Positions 49,404-58,800 of a stretch of 64,000 nucleotides of DNA are shown here, one piece after another; the stretch's first letter is position 1, and each line of letters opens with the position of its first letter. The position numbers were made by a program, and so were the translations under genes. Below the pieces are notes generated by a model. The model did not search any database and was not told where the DNA came from. It saw only the letters and a program-made list of their open reading frames with translations. The DNA comes from Fibrobacter sp. UWT2 (GTDB lineage Bacteria; Fibrobacterota; Fibrobacteria; Fibrobacterales; Fibrobacteraceae): assembly GCF_900142545.1 (NCBI RefSeq), contig NZ_FRBF01000015.1:1-64000 (forward strand). Reading direction: 5' to 3'.

Positions 49404-50746
49404 ATATTCACGCCTAGATGATTCAGGCGGTTATAGAGGGCGGTGCGGAAAAGTCCGAGCTTTTGGGCGGCTTCGCGGACAGAGCCGTTGCATTCGCGGA
49501 TTTTCGCGATCAAGAAGTCGCGCTCCTGGGCCAGTTGCATTTGGCGGAACTTTTCGTAATCCGATACAGTCTCGTTACTTTCGCTGTCTGAATCAGAATG
49601 ATTCGACGGAACTGAATGCGCCGTTGTAGCGGATGAGACTTGAATGGTATCGATGTGAAGGTCTTCGGGCTGCAGGATGCCTGCGCTGGTAAAGCAGAGG
49701 GCTCGCTGGATGACGTTTTCCAGTTCGCGGATGTTGCCCGGCCAATCGTATTCCTGCAACTTGCGGAGCGCTCCGCTTGAAAGCGTATAGTGCTCTCCGG
49801 TTCCCTGGTAGGTGCGGATAAAATAGTTCGCCAGGTCTTCGATGTCTTCTTTGCGCTCGCGGAGCGGCGAAATCTGCATCGGGATGACGTTCAGGCGGTA
49901 ATAAAGGTCTTCGCGGAAACGCTTTTCGGCTATTTCTTGCTGCAGTTCTCTATTGGTGGCCGCGATGATGCGGACATCAACATGCTTGGTCTTGTTGGAA
50001 CCGAGCGGACGAATTTCCTTATTCTGCAAGACACGCAAGAGTTTCACTTGAGCGTGCAGCGGCATATCGCCAATTTCATCGAGGAAGATGGCGCCGCCGT
50101 CGGCTGCCTCAAAAAGACCGATGCGTTCGTTTTGAGCACCCGTGAATGCTCCACGGGTGTGTCCGAAAAGTTCGCTTTCGAAAAGGTTGTCGGGAATGGC
50201 GCTGCAATTGACGGTTACGAACTTTTCGTACATGCAACCGACGGCGCGGGCGATGAGTTCCTTACCTACACCGGTTTCGCCTTGAATGAGCACGGGACCC
50301 GTATGCACGATGGCGCGCTCTACGGTTTTGCGGAGCTGTTCCATAGCCTGGCTTTTACCTACCAGGTGGCTCATGCGTTCCCTGAAAATTTGACGGGCGG
50401 TATGGATGTCCTTGAGCTTTGCGATTTGCGACATCAGGTGGAGTTTCAAGGATTCCACCGAAAGAATGCTGTCGTAAAGTTTGTTGGATATTTCTCCGAA
50501 TTGCTCGGGAGATTCGGCATAAACAAGAATCAAGGTGTCCGGAGATTTTTCGCGGAGCGCCTTGAGCATTTGCAAGTTATGCGTTGAAAAAGAATCCAGA
50601 TCCCAGATAATCAGGGTTGCCTGAGGAATGGAATCTGCGGCGGGAATATCGCGGAAAATGTCTACGGCATAATCTACTGACGAAAGAACGTCCTGTATAA
50701 ACGAGGACGTTGCATTTTCTTTCGCGAATAGATTGATGGTAGCCAT
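49379..50746 (-). CDS. Sigma-54-dependent activator with degenerate receiver domain
   Basis: A 455-residue bacterial enhancer-binding protein. Residues 1-110 look like a response-receiver fold (LIIWDLDSF, D49/D51), but the N-terminal acidic pair and the C-terminal Lys are not evident, so phosphorylation is doubtful. The AAA+ domain has Walker A GETGVGKE (156-163), the sigma-54 loop GAFTGA (199-204), DEIGDMPL, and the R-finger region RFREDLYYRLNV. The C-terminal Fis-type HTH is REAAQKLGLFRTALYNRLNHLG. It starts 7 nt after proC and probably belongs to the rho-proC operon. Its last seven codons come from the heptamer array. Confidence 0.93.
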   Translation of the reverse strand: MATINLFAKENATSSFIQDVLSSVDYAVDIFRDIPAADSIPQATLIIWDLDSFSTHNLQMLKALREKSPDTLILVYAESPEQFGEISNKLYDSILSVESLKLHLMSQIAKLKDIHTARQIFRERMSHLVGKSQAMEQLRKTVERAIVHTGPVLIQGETGVGKELIARAVGCMYEKFVTVNCSAIPDNLFESELFGHTRGAFTGAQNERIGLFEAADGGAIFLDEIGDMPLHAQVKLLRVLQNKEIRPLGSNKTKHVDVRIIAATNRELQQEIAEKRFREDLYYRLNVIPMQISPLRERKEDIEDLANYFIRTYQGTGEHYTLSSGALRKLQEYDWPGNIRELENVIQRALCFTSAGILQPEDLHIDTIQVSSATTAHSVPSNHSDSDSESNETVSDYEKFRQMQLAQERDFLIAKIRECNGSVREAAQKLGLFRTALYNRLNHLGVNIKEVGSRK

Positions 50747-50753
50747 TTAGGGC

Positions 50754-51560
50754 TTACTTTCCCAGTTCCTTGCTACGGTCGGTGCCTGCAACAACAGCCT
50801 TGATGAGCGTGCTGCGGAAGGCGCCTTCTTCAAGGGCGTTGATGCCTGCGATGGTGGTGCCTGCGGGAGAGCAAACCATGGCGCAGAGGTCGCTGGGGCT
50901 CTTGCCGGACTGTTTCACGAGTTCAACGCTACCTTCGATGGTACCGAGGGCGAGCTTGAGAGCGACATCGCGGGTGAGACCGGCCTTCACGCCGCCGCGG
51001 GTGAGGCCTTCGATGAATTCAAAAACGTAAGCAGGAGCGCTGCCCGAAAGACCGGTGACAGCATCCATCAAGGATTCTGCAACGCGGCAGGTCACGCCGA
51101 TATTGCCAAAGATCTTTTCGGCGATAGCGAGTGTTTCTTCGGTAACGCCATCAGTAGCGAGGCCGACGGAACCCTTGCCGACGGTAAGCGGCAGGTTCGG
51201 CATCACGCGGAGAATCTGGTTCTTTTCGCCGAGAACTTCGATGAGTGCCTTGCGGGTCACGCCGGCCATAATGCTCACGAAAGTCTTGGTGGACTTTTCG
51301 GCGGCTGCTGCGGCTTTCCATTCGGCGGCGACCAGCTTGAAAATCTGCGGCTTCACGCAAAGGAAGGTAACGTCTGCCTTGGCGAGGCCTTCGGCGAAAC
51401 TTGCCACGCGAACGCAACCGAGAGCAGAAACTTCTGCGGCGGCCTTGTCGGAGGGGTCAAAGAAGAAAATGGTGGAAGCGTCCGTGCCGGCCTTCAAAAG
51501 ACCGCGGAGGATTGCGCCACCCATGTTTCCAGTACCAGCGAAAAAGATTTTTTCTGACAT
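50754..51560 (-). CDS. proC: Pyrroline-5-carboxylate reductase
   Basis: Last step of proline biosynthesis, NAD(P)H-dependent reduction of pyrroline-5-carboxylate. 268 residues: N-terminal GTGNMGGAILRGLLKAG, CVKPQ, the MPNLPLTVGKGSVGL stretch, and the C-terminal SGSAPAYVFEFIEGLTRGGVKAGL and CSPAGTTIAGINALEEGAFRS that build the dimer active site. It starts 15 nt after rho. Confidence 0.97.
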   Translation of the reverse strand: MSEKIFFAGTGNMGGAILRGLLKAGTDASTIFFFDPSDKAAAEVSALGCVRVASFAEGLAKADVTFLCVKPQIFKLVAAEWKAAAAAEKSTKTFVSIMAGVTRKALIEVLGEKNQILRVMPNLPLTVGKGSVGLATDGVTEETLAIAEKIFGNIGVTCRVAESLMDAVTGLSGSAPAYVFEFIEGLTRGGVKAGLTRDVALKLALGTIEGSVELVKQSGKSPSDLCAMVCSPAGTTIAGINALEEGAFRSTLIKAVVAGTDRSKELGK

Positions 51561-51575
51561 AGAATATCCTTTTGT

Positions 51576-53537
51576 TTAGCGAAGGCTGTCCTTTGCTTTT
51601 TTCATAAATTCTAGTAATTCGGCATTGGTCTTGTTTTGCTTCATGAGCTTAATGAGCTTATCCATGATGCCGTTTTCGGTATCGTTCTGGGCTCCCTGAC
51701 GGAATTTCCAGATGATATCCTGTTCGTAAAGGCTGAGAAGGCGGTCTTCTTTGCGGGTGCCCGACTTGAAAATATCGATGGCGGGCCAGGTGCGCTTTTC
51801 GGCCAGGCGGCGGTCAAGCACTAGTTCCATGTTACCCGTACCCTTGAATTCTTCGAAGATCACTTCATCCATGCGGCTACCGGTTTCGATCAGGGCGGTA
51901 CCGATAATGGTTAGGGAACCATTCTTCTGGACGATTTCGCGAACGGGTTCGCCTGCAATCGTCTGGACAATCTGACCGTTGGAATCCTTCTGGAAGTCAC
52001 CGAGTTTGTCTGCAATTTTACGGGCTGCACCAAAGAACTTCTTCGGGAACTGCATTGCGTTGGCGTCCACACCACCCGAAAGAATCTTGCCGGAGTGCGG
52101 AATCACCACGTTGTTGGCGCGGGCGAAACGGGTAATGGAGTCAAGCAAGACAACCACGTCCTTCTGCTGTTCCACGAGGCGCTTGGCCTTTTCGAGTACC
52201 ATGGTGGCCACACGGGCGTGATGGTCAGGAGGTTCGTCGAAGGTCGATGCGACGACTTCGGCGCGCAGGTTCGGATTGGCTTCCACCAACTTGCCGATGA
52301 TTTCTCGCATTTCCGTTACTTCTTCAGGTCGTTCGTCAATCAGAAGCACCATGATGATGATTTCGGGGTGGTTCTTGGCGATGGCGCGAGTCATGTTCTG
52401 CAACAGGATCGTCTTACCGGTACGCGGGGGTGCGAGAATGATACTACGCTGACCCTTACCGATGGGGGAGAACAAGTCCATTACGCGGGTGCTCAGTTCT
52501 TCGGGATCCCATTCGAGTTGAATCTTTTCGTTCGGGTGGATCGGCGTCAGGTATTCGAATGCCACACGGCGCTTGATCTTTTCGGGATCTTCGAAGTTGA
52601 CCTTGTCCACGCGGCGGAGTGCATAGTACTTGTCGTTCTGATCGCGTGGCGGGCGAGCAAGGCCAGCGACGGTGTCGCCAATTTTGAGGCCGAGCTTGCG
52701 GATTAAATTCTGGCTAACGTAAACGTCGTCCGGACCCTGCTGGTAGTTGAATTCGGTATTGCGCAGGAATCCGTGACCTTGCGGAGTGACTTCCAGAAGG
52801 CCTTCGGCATAAACGATGTTATTTTCGTTTTCGAGGCTCTGCAAGAGAAGTCCCAAGGACTGCTTGCGGTAACGCCTGAAGTCGAGATTTTCTTTTTGCG
52901 AAGCCAGTTCCTGCAAGTCGCTCATGGTCATCTTGCGATACTTGCTCCAGCATTCGCGAGCCTTGTTCCATGCTTCGGAATCCGGTTCCGGCAGCGGAGT
53001 CGTGTCTTCTTCTTCGGGCTGGAATCTCTGGTTCTGACGGTTGTTGTTCTTGTCGAAACGACGGTTGTTCTTGTTGAACTTATCGAAGCGGCGGTTCTGC
53101 TGGTTTTGCTGCTGGCCGTTGTTGTCGTTCTGGTTGGCACCCTGTTCGCCTTGGCTTGTGCCTTGTTCGCCCTGGTTGGCGTTCTGTTGTTCACCTTGTT
53201 CGGCAGGTTTTTCAGCGGGGGCGGCTTCTACATTTTGTACAGGCTTTTCTGCAGGAGCTTTTTCAGCAGCAGGTGCTTTTTCGACGGGAGCTTCTGCAAA
53301 AGATTTTTCTTCTTTATTTTCTACAACTTTTTCAACAGGTTCCTTTTCGGACTTTGCATCTACTTTAGCTTCGGCAGATTCTTCTTTAGCACGTTTAGGT
53401 CTTCCGCGGCGTTTGGGAGAAGATTCTTTTTCTTCGGGATTCGAAAAATCTACGTTCAATTCAGGGGGAATTTCTGCGCCAGTAGGTTCTTGATCTGCCA
53501 AATAGGCATTTTTAGAATTCTTTTTAGTTGGAGCCAC
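51576..53537 (-). CDS. rho: Transcription termination factor Rho with long Q/N-rich N-terminal extension
   Basis: Hexameric RNA helicase ending transcription. Of 653 residues, the Rho core starts near 200 ([19 protein letters not shown]), with the RNA-binding cold-shock domain ([18 protein letters not shown]), Walker A APPRTGKT (K375), [14 protein letters not shown] (Q-loop), and the R-loop near [11 protein letters not shown]. The first 195 residues are an extension: a basic GRPKR motif (44-48), a Lys/Glu/Ala/Pro part to ~112, then a Gln/Asn-rich part (113-172) with [22 protein letters not shown] start, AGGA 8 nt before. Long leader of up to 200 nt. It heads the rho-proC-activator operon. Confidence 0.95.
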   Translation of the reverse strand: MAPTKKNSKNAYLADQEPTGAEIPPELNVDFSNPEEKESSPKRRGRPKRAKEESAEAKVDAKSEKEPVEKVVENKEEKSFAEAPVEKAPAAEKAPAEKPVQNVEAAPAEKPAEQGEQQNANQGEQGTSQGEQGANQNDNNGQQQNQQNRRFDKFNKNNRRFDKNNNRQNQRFQPEEEDTTPLPEPDSEAWNKARECWSKYRKMTMSDLQELASQKENLDFRRYRKQSLGLLLQSLENENNIVYAEGLLEVTPQGHGFLRNTEFNYQQGPDDVYVSQNLIRKLGLKIGDTVAGLARPPRDQNDKYYALRRVDKVNFEDPEKIKRRVAFEYLTPIHPNEKIQLEWDPEELSTRVMDLFSPIGKGQRSIILAPPRTGKTILLQNMTRAIAKNHPEIIIMVLLIDERPEEVTEMREIIGKLVEANPNLRAEVVASTFDEPPDHHARVATMVLEKAKRLVEQQKDVVVLLDSITRFARANNVVIPHSGKILSGGVDANAMQFPKKFFGAARKIADKLGDFQKDSNGQIVQTIAGEPVREIVQKNGSLTIIGTALIETGSRMDEVIFEEFKGTGNMELVLDRRLAEKRTWPAIDIFKSGTRKEDRLLSLYEQDIIWKFRQGAQNDTENGIMDKLIKLMKQNKTNAELLEFMKKAKDSLR

Positions 53538-53712
53538 GATGGTGTCCTATTGAATTAATAAATGAAAATGAATGTTAATTGATAAAGTTAATGTAATTGA
53601 ATAAGCCCAGGTCTCTAAATATGACCGAATAAATATCACGGGCTCCGATAAAATAACTAAAAAAATTGCTTTTGTCACGGAAAAACGCCGAAAATTTGGA
53701 AAAAATTTTTTG

Positions 53713-53749
53713 AGGCGGTTTGTAGGCTGTTAAAATCCGCCTGTGGCGG
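53713..53749 (-). promoter_or_regulatory. Mutually exclusive hairpins upstream of rho
   Basis: On the minus strand CCGCC (53745-53749), AGGCGG (53737-53742) and CCGCCT (53713-53718) follow each other. The middle part can pair with either, and the distal pairing is followed by an A/T-rich run ending in TTTTTT. This looks like an attenuator in the rho leader, but no minus-strand promoter is clear upstream of it. Confidence 0.3.
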
Positions 53750-53763
53750 TTAGGTTTGCGTTT

Positions 53764-53799
53764 TTGTCGTAAAAATGACAATTTGAATATCTATATTTA
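53764..53799 (+). promoter_or_regulatory. Promoter of folK operon: TTGTCG-N22-TATATTTA
   Basis: TTGTCG (53764-53769), 22 bp, TATATTTA (53792-53799). The box ends 4 nt before the GTG start. TTGTC / GACAA also form an inverted repeat with an 8-base spacer over the -35. Confidence 0.5.
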
Positions 53800-53803
53800 T
53801 TTC

Positions 53804-54313
53804 GTGGATTCTTTAGAAAGAGTTTTTGTTGCCTTGGGCTCAAACCTCCCCGACCGTTCAAAACACTTGAACGAGGGTCGCGAAATGCTCCGCAAAATTT
53901 CGGCGGGCGGGTGGCTAGAAAGTCCCATATACGAAACTCCACCGGTAGGACCGGCGGGCCAGGGTCCCTATTTCAATCAAGTTGTCAGTTTCTGGTATTC
54001 GGGAACATCGACACGCCTGTTGCATTATTTGAAGGGCGCTGAATTTGTGTTGGGCCGTAAGCCCCGTGGACACTGGAATTCCCGCGAAATCGATTTAGAT
54101 CTACTGTATTTTGGAAAAGAGGTTCAACAGGGGAGGCCGAACCTTCCGCACCCCCAGATTGTGAACCGCCAGTTTGTACTGGTCCCCTTGAACGATATTG
54201 CCCCAGAATGGGACGATCCCCAGCTGGGAATAAAGGTGAAAGATATCCTTTCGAACCTTTTGCAGAAAGAAGAAAAAATCCCGTTCCGCGTCATTACTTC
54301 GGAGGAACCTTGA
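53804..54313 (+). CDS. folK: 2-amino-4-hydroxy-6-hydroxymethyldihydropteridine pyrophosphokinase
   Basis: Folate pathway kinase that adds pyrophosphate to 6-hydroxymethyl-dihydropterin. 169 residues: FVALGSNLPDRSKHLNEG at the N-terminus, ETPPVGPAGQGPYFNQVV, the signature RPRGHWNSREIDLDLLYFG-like stretch (here RKPRGHWNSREIDLDLL), and LPHPQIVNRQFVLVPLNDIAP. I chose the GTG at 53804 because it starts the fold and lies 4 nt after the promoter box; earlier in-frame codons overlap the promoter. The deoxynucleoside kinase starts 1 nt after its stop. Confidence 0.95.
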   Translation: MDSLERVFVALGSNLPDRSKHLNEGREMLRKISAGGWLESPIYETPPVGPAGQGPYFNQVVSFWYSGTSTRLLHYLKGAEFVLGRKPRGHWNSREIDLDLLYFGKEVQQGRPNLPHPQIVNRQFVLVPLNDIAPEWDDPQLGIKVKDILSNLLQKEEKIPFRVITSEEP

Positions 54314-54314
54314 T

Positions 54315-54965
54315 ATGCTGAGAGAAAAAGGCGTTCATTTTTTGGCCATCGAAGGCGCTATCGGAGTGGGTAAGACTTCTCTTGCAGAAATCCTTGCGGA
54401 TCGCTGGAAGGCGACTCTGATCGAAGAGAATTTCTCGGAAAACCCCTTCCTTGAAAAGTTCTACCAGAACAAGGAAGCTTACGCATTCCAGACGCAGTTG
54501 TTCTTTTTGCTTGACCGTTTAAAGCAGTTGCAGAATTCGGCAATTCAGAGTGACCTGTTCCGCGACCTTTTGATTAGCGACTATACATACGACAAAGACC
54601 AAATTTTTGCAGCCCAGAACCTGACTGAAAGCGAATACGCCATGTACGATCAGGTGGCCAAGGCCTTGAACCATGATATCCCGAGGCCCGATTTGGTCGT
54701 TTATTTGCAAGCATCGGTTCCGACGCTCCTCAAACGCATTCACGGCCGTGGCCGTACCATGGAAAAGACGATTGAAGGTTCTTACCTGAATGGTCTTTTG
54801 GAACGTTTCGACAATTATTTCTGGAACTATCCGTACGCTCCGGTGCTGATTATCAATACCGACAATATCGATTTTGTCCACAACGAAAATCATCTGCAGT
54901 TGGTGCTCGACGCCATTGCCGCATGCCCCAAGCAGACGACTTATTTTGTACCAGAAGGTAAATAA
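54315..54965 (+). CDS. Deoxynucleoside kinase (dAK/dGK family)
   Basis: Salvage kinase phosphorylating deoxynucleosides. 216 residues with P-loop EGAIGVGKTS, ENFSENPFLEKFYQ, the DxxxxxD region ISDYTYDKDQIFA, and the lid RIHGRGRTMEK. Substrate choice (dA, dG or dC) is not evident. The end overlaps panC (TAATG). The three-gene order folK-dNK-panC is consistent with coupled cofactor and nucleotide metabolism. Confidence 0.92.
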   Translation: MLREKGVHFLAIEGAIGVGKTSLAEILADRWKATLIEENFSENPFLEKFYQNKEAYAFQTQLFFLLDRLKQLQNSAIQSDLFRDLLISDYTYDKDQIFAAQNLTESEYAMYDQVAKALNHDIPRPDLVVYLQASVPTLLKRIHGRGRTMEKTIEGSYLNGLLERFDNYFWNYPYAPVLIINTDNIDFVHNENHLQLVLDAIAACPKQTTYFVPEGK

Positions 54966-55816
54966 TGCAAATCGTAACTACTGTTGATTCTCTTCGTCAA
55001 ATCATCAAGCCCCTTTCGAAGCAGGGCAAGACCATCGGGCTTGTTCCCACGATGGGAGCCTTGCACGCCGGGCATGGAGCATTGATCAAGGAATCTGTCA
55101 AGGAATGCGACGTGACGGTGGTCAGCGTGTTCCTGAATCCGATCCAGTTTGGTAAAAACGAGGATTTGGATAAGTACCCCAAGCGTCTGGAAGCCGATGC
55201 GAAGCTTGCTGAATCGCTGGGAGCCGATTACGTGTTTGCTCCGAGTGTCCAGGAAATGTACCCCGATGGCGACCCCTTGACCATGGTCCGCGACGAAACG
55301 CTGGAAGGCATGTACTGCGGTGCTTATCGCCCCGGTCATTTCCGCGGAGTGCTTACGGTTGTCTCCAAGTTGTTCCTGATTTCTGGCTGTAACCACGCTT
55401 ACTTTGGTGAAAAGGATTACCAGCAGGTGTTCTTGATCGAACGCATGGTGAAGGACTTGAATTTCGATATCCAGATTCACCGCGTGAAGATCGTTCGTGA
55501 AGAATCTGGCTTGGCTCTTTCTAGCCGTAACGAATACCTGAGCGATGAAGAACGTGAGAATGCCTTGTCCATTAGCACGGGCCTGAAGCAGGCTAAGGAA
55601 GCCTACGAAAAGGGCGAACGCGCAGTCAGCAAGATCCGCGATATCGTGCTGAAGTCCATTCTGGGAGCACATGGTATTGTGCAGTTCGTGGAACTGGTAA
55701 ACCAGAAAAATCTCCAGAAGTTTGTGGGCGTTTTGGGCCCCGAAGACAAGGTGGTGATTCTGGTGGCGGCCTTCTTTGGCAAGACCCGCCTAATCGACAA
55801 CATCGAACTGAACTAA
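54965..55816 (+). CDS. panC: Pantothenate synthetase
   Basis: ATP-dependent joining of pantoate and beta-alanine to make pantothenate. 283 residues: HIGH-like motif VPTMGALHAGHGALI, NPIQFGKNEDLDKYP, RPGHFRGVLTVVSKLF, YFGEKDYQQ, and KMSKS-like SSRNEYLS. The start overlaps the kinase stop by 1 nt. It is followed by a bidirectional terminator. Confidence 0.97.
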   Translation: MQIVTTVDSLRQIIKPLSKQGKTIGLVPTMGALHAGHGALIKESVKECDVTVVSVFLNPIQFGKNEDLDKYPKRLEADAKLAESLGADYVFAPSVQEMYPDGDPLTMVRDETLEGMYCGAYRPGHFRGVLTVVSKLFLISGCNHAYFGEKDYQQVFLIERMVKDLNFDIQIHRVKIVREESGLALSSRNEYLSDEERENALSISTGLKQAKEAYEKGERAVSKIRDIVLKSILGAHGIVQFVELVNQKNLQKFVGVLGPEDKVVILVAAFFGKTRLIDNIELN

Positions 55817-55834
55817 AAGTTTGCAAAAAAAAAT

Positions 55835-55858
55835 GCCCGCGAAAGCGGGCTTTTTTTA
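55835..55858. terminator. Bidirectional terminator of panC and the cyclase gene
   Basis: GCCCGC / GCGGGC, GAAA loop, seven T after it, nine A before it. The cyclase stop codon (55856-55858) lies in its T run. Confidence 0.9.
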
Positions 55859-58800
55859 TTTCTCTGTAGCGGTGAACACGCCGTCCCACACCTCGCCTTG
55901 TGCAACTGGCGGGGTGATTTTGTATGCTTCGCAGCGCTGAATGTACACATGGGAAGGTGTTGTCTTGCTGCCCGGATCGCGGTCGGGGTGATGCGGCTCA
56001 AGGTCAAGACATTGCTTGAACAAGGCGATGGCGTCGTCCCATTGCATATTCAGGTAGCAGGCGCGGGCTCTTTCCCAGAGTTCCACAAGCTTGACCAGGT
56101 TCTGGTTCTGGGCATCGCGCTTTCGGGCGAAATAGGCGATTTCACCAGAAGTGTAGACTTCTCTCGGGGCATTAAGCTTGTATTTCTTGTTGAGTTCTTT
56201 CTTTGCTTTTTGAGTGATGTCGTCTCTGAGAATCTTCTTGACGTTCGCCTTGACATTCATGTGCGTTTCGTTCTTGATTCTCATGATTTCTTCATCGAGT
56301 CTCTTGTTTACGATTCTGTTCAGTTCGTCTTCTTTTTGCTGCGCTCTTGTCTTTCTGGCTTTCTTTCTCTTTTTGATAATGAATTTATTCTTGGCTTCAA
56401 TCGCTTCGTTCTTGAAGTTTTCCTTCTTGAACAGGCTGGTTTGGGCTTCGTCATTGAGCTTGGTGAGTCCCAAGCCGGTGATGGCCAAGAGTTCGAAGGT
56501 CTTGATGGGTTGACTTTTACCCACCACTCGAATCGTATCCAGGGAGCGGTAGATGAAGGTGCCCGTTTCCAGATTTCTTTGGGTATCTTCGCTGATCTGG
56601 ATATAGGCGCCGTACTGCTTTGCAGCACTTTCAAGACGGGCTGCCAGGTTCACGGCGTCGCCCATCATGGTGTAGTTCTTACGCATCGAAGAACCCATGT
56701 TACCCGTCACGATGTCGCCGGTGTTGATACCGATGCGCATGTGCATGTTGTGGACGACCTTGGGCCACTTGAGGACTTTCTGGTTGTTTTGAATTTCTTG
56801 TTCGCTTGCCCAAATGCGTCTCAGCTTCATCAGCTTTTCTTGCATGCCCACGGCCGTTTCGCAGGCGTATTGGGCATTGTTGGGCAAGGGCATGGGCGCT
56901 CCGAAGAATGCGATAATGGCATCGCCTTCGTATTTGTCCAGGGTTCCCTTGTTTTCGATCAAGGTGTCTGTCATGGCGGTTAGATATTCGTTTAACAGGT
57001 CCACCAATTTTTTCGGGTCGCCAATCTTTTCGGAGAAGGTAGAGAAACTTGCAATGTCGGTAAAGTAGGCGGTAAGGTTCGACTTTTCTCCACCCAGGGT
57101 CGGCATAATTTCGTTATCCACCATGGCGGTAATCAGTTCAGGAGAAATGTACTGCTTAAACGCGTTGTTGATGAAGTTCTTCTCTTTGTTTTCGAAGTGG
57201 AACTGCACGACCAGCGCCGTGATGCTGGTTAACAACATGGCGAGCAACTGCTTGGAGGCGCCGATGTATAGTCCGCCTTGGAAGTACTTGTAGGCGATGT
57301 AGGTGTAGACGCCCATTAATACCAGGGAAAGAACCACTGAAATTGAACTCGTGAAGTAGAGACCGAGAATAAGACACAGGAACGCGAGAAGGATGACGAT
57401 GACTTGCTGCTTCTTTTCGCTCAAGGTGACAAGGTAATCGTCTTCCAGAATGTTCTTGATGATGGTCGAGTGAATCAACACGGCGGGGTAGTTTTCTTCT
57501 TGCGGGCCTGGCACAAAGTCGAATAGGGCTGCTGCAGCGGAACCGAGAATGAAGATTTTGCCTTGATAGAACAGATTGTCGATACGTCCCTTGTACACGT
57601 CGTAGTAAGACAAGTGCTGGAATCGTCTGTTGTTGACTTCGTTATAGCGGCCTTTGTACTTGACTTGGTAGCGGCCGGTCTGATCGATAGGAATGCGCTT
57701 GACTTTGCCGAAGCGGATTTCTTCGCCGGGCTTAAGGTTTTCGATTGCCTCGTCCTTGGTGGCTTGGATGTCGCGAATCACGGCGTCCGAAAGAATCGCC
57801 ATGTTCGAATTCCACTTTTTGGTCGCCTTGTTGTAATGCAGTTGCATGTCGAGCGAAAGAATCATCTTCTTGCCGGCAGGCATGCGCTTCAGGGTGTCCT
57901 TATAGAAAATCAACGTCTTGACGGCGCTGCGGGTGAAGTCGATGGATTCATCTTCGTCCTCGTCTTCATCATCTTCTTCATCTTCGTCGTTGGAGGCGTT
58001 CTTTACAATCTGATAGAAGCCTTCTTCGTCTTCGTCTTTGCGGATGATGTAGTCTCTGGTGAGCTTGACAGTCTCTTCTTCTTCAAGGGCGTCTAGCTGT
58101 TCAAGGGTCACCTTCATTAGCAACTTGGATTCCTGTTCGTCAAGAATGCTGCTGGTGCCGCCGTTGGAAAGTTCCAGAGAAATCTTTCCGTTTTCGTCTT
58201 TATGAGCAAAAACCTTGTGTGATATTTCAAGAACCTCTTCGCTAGCCTTGTTGTGGATTTTCTTTTCGGCCAAGGTTTCGCGGAGAAGCATGAACATGTG
58301 GTAGCTGAAGTTGGGGTAAGTCGTGTGGTAGATGCCGACCGAGTCGCGGTAGATGCCGAAGGGCTTGCCGATGTCGATATATTTGCCCATCTTGACCACA
58401 ATGTCTTTGGGATCTTTGTGGAAAAGGTGCAGAATGGTCATGAGCGACATGGTGGAATACACATAGTTGTTGCCGTCGCTGTTCATGACGGCATCGTATT
58501 TTTCTTTGTCGCCAGCTTGAGTGGTGTCCAGGAAGGGGATGATGTCTAGATTGGGGTTGGGGAAACGGTAAAGCATGGATACTTTGCGCACCACGCCATC
58601 GTTGTCGGGGTAGGCGTTCACCGAGCCCGCCTTTACGCCTGCGTTGGCCAGTTCCGGGAAGATGTTGTCCAGCAAGTCTTTGGGTTCTACGTCGTCGATT
58701 TTGTCTACCTGGGTGGTGTCCAGGGTGGAGGAGTAGCCGATGGCGTCGGCACGTTCCTGCATACTCAGGGGAATCCATTGAGAGGCGTGCTTGTAGGACT

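Noticed and set aside
53804-55816. folK-dNK-panC as a gene cluster for a secondary metabolite
   Set aside because: All three are ordinary cofactor and salvage genes; there is no tailoring or transport gene.
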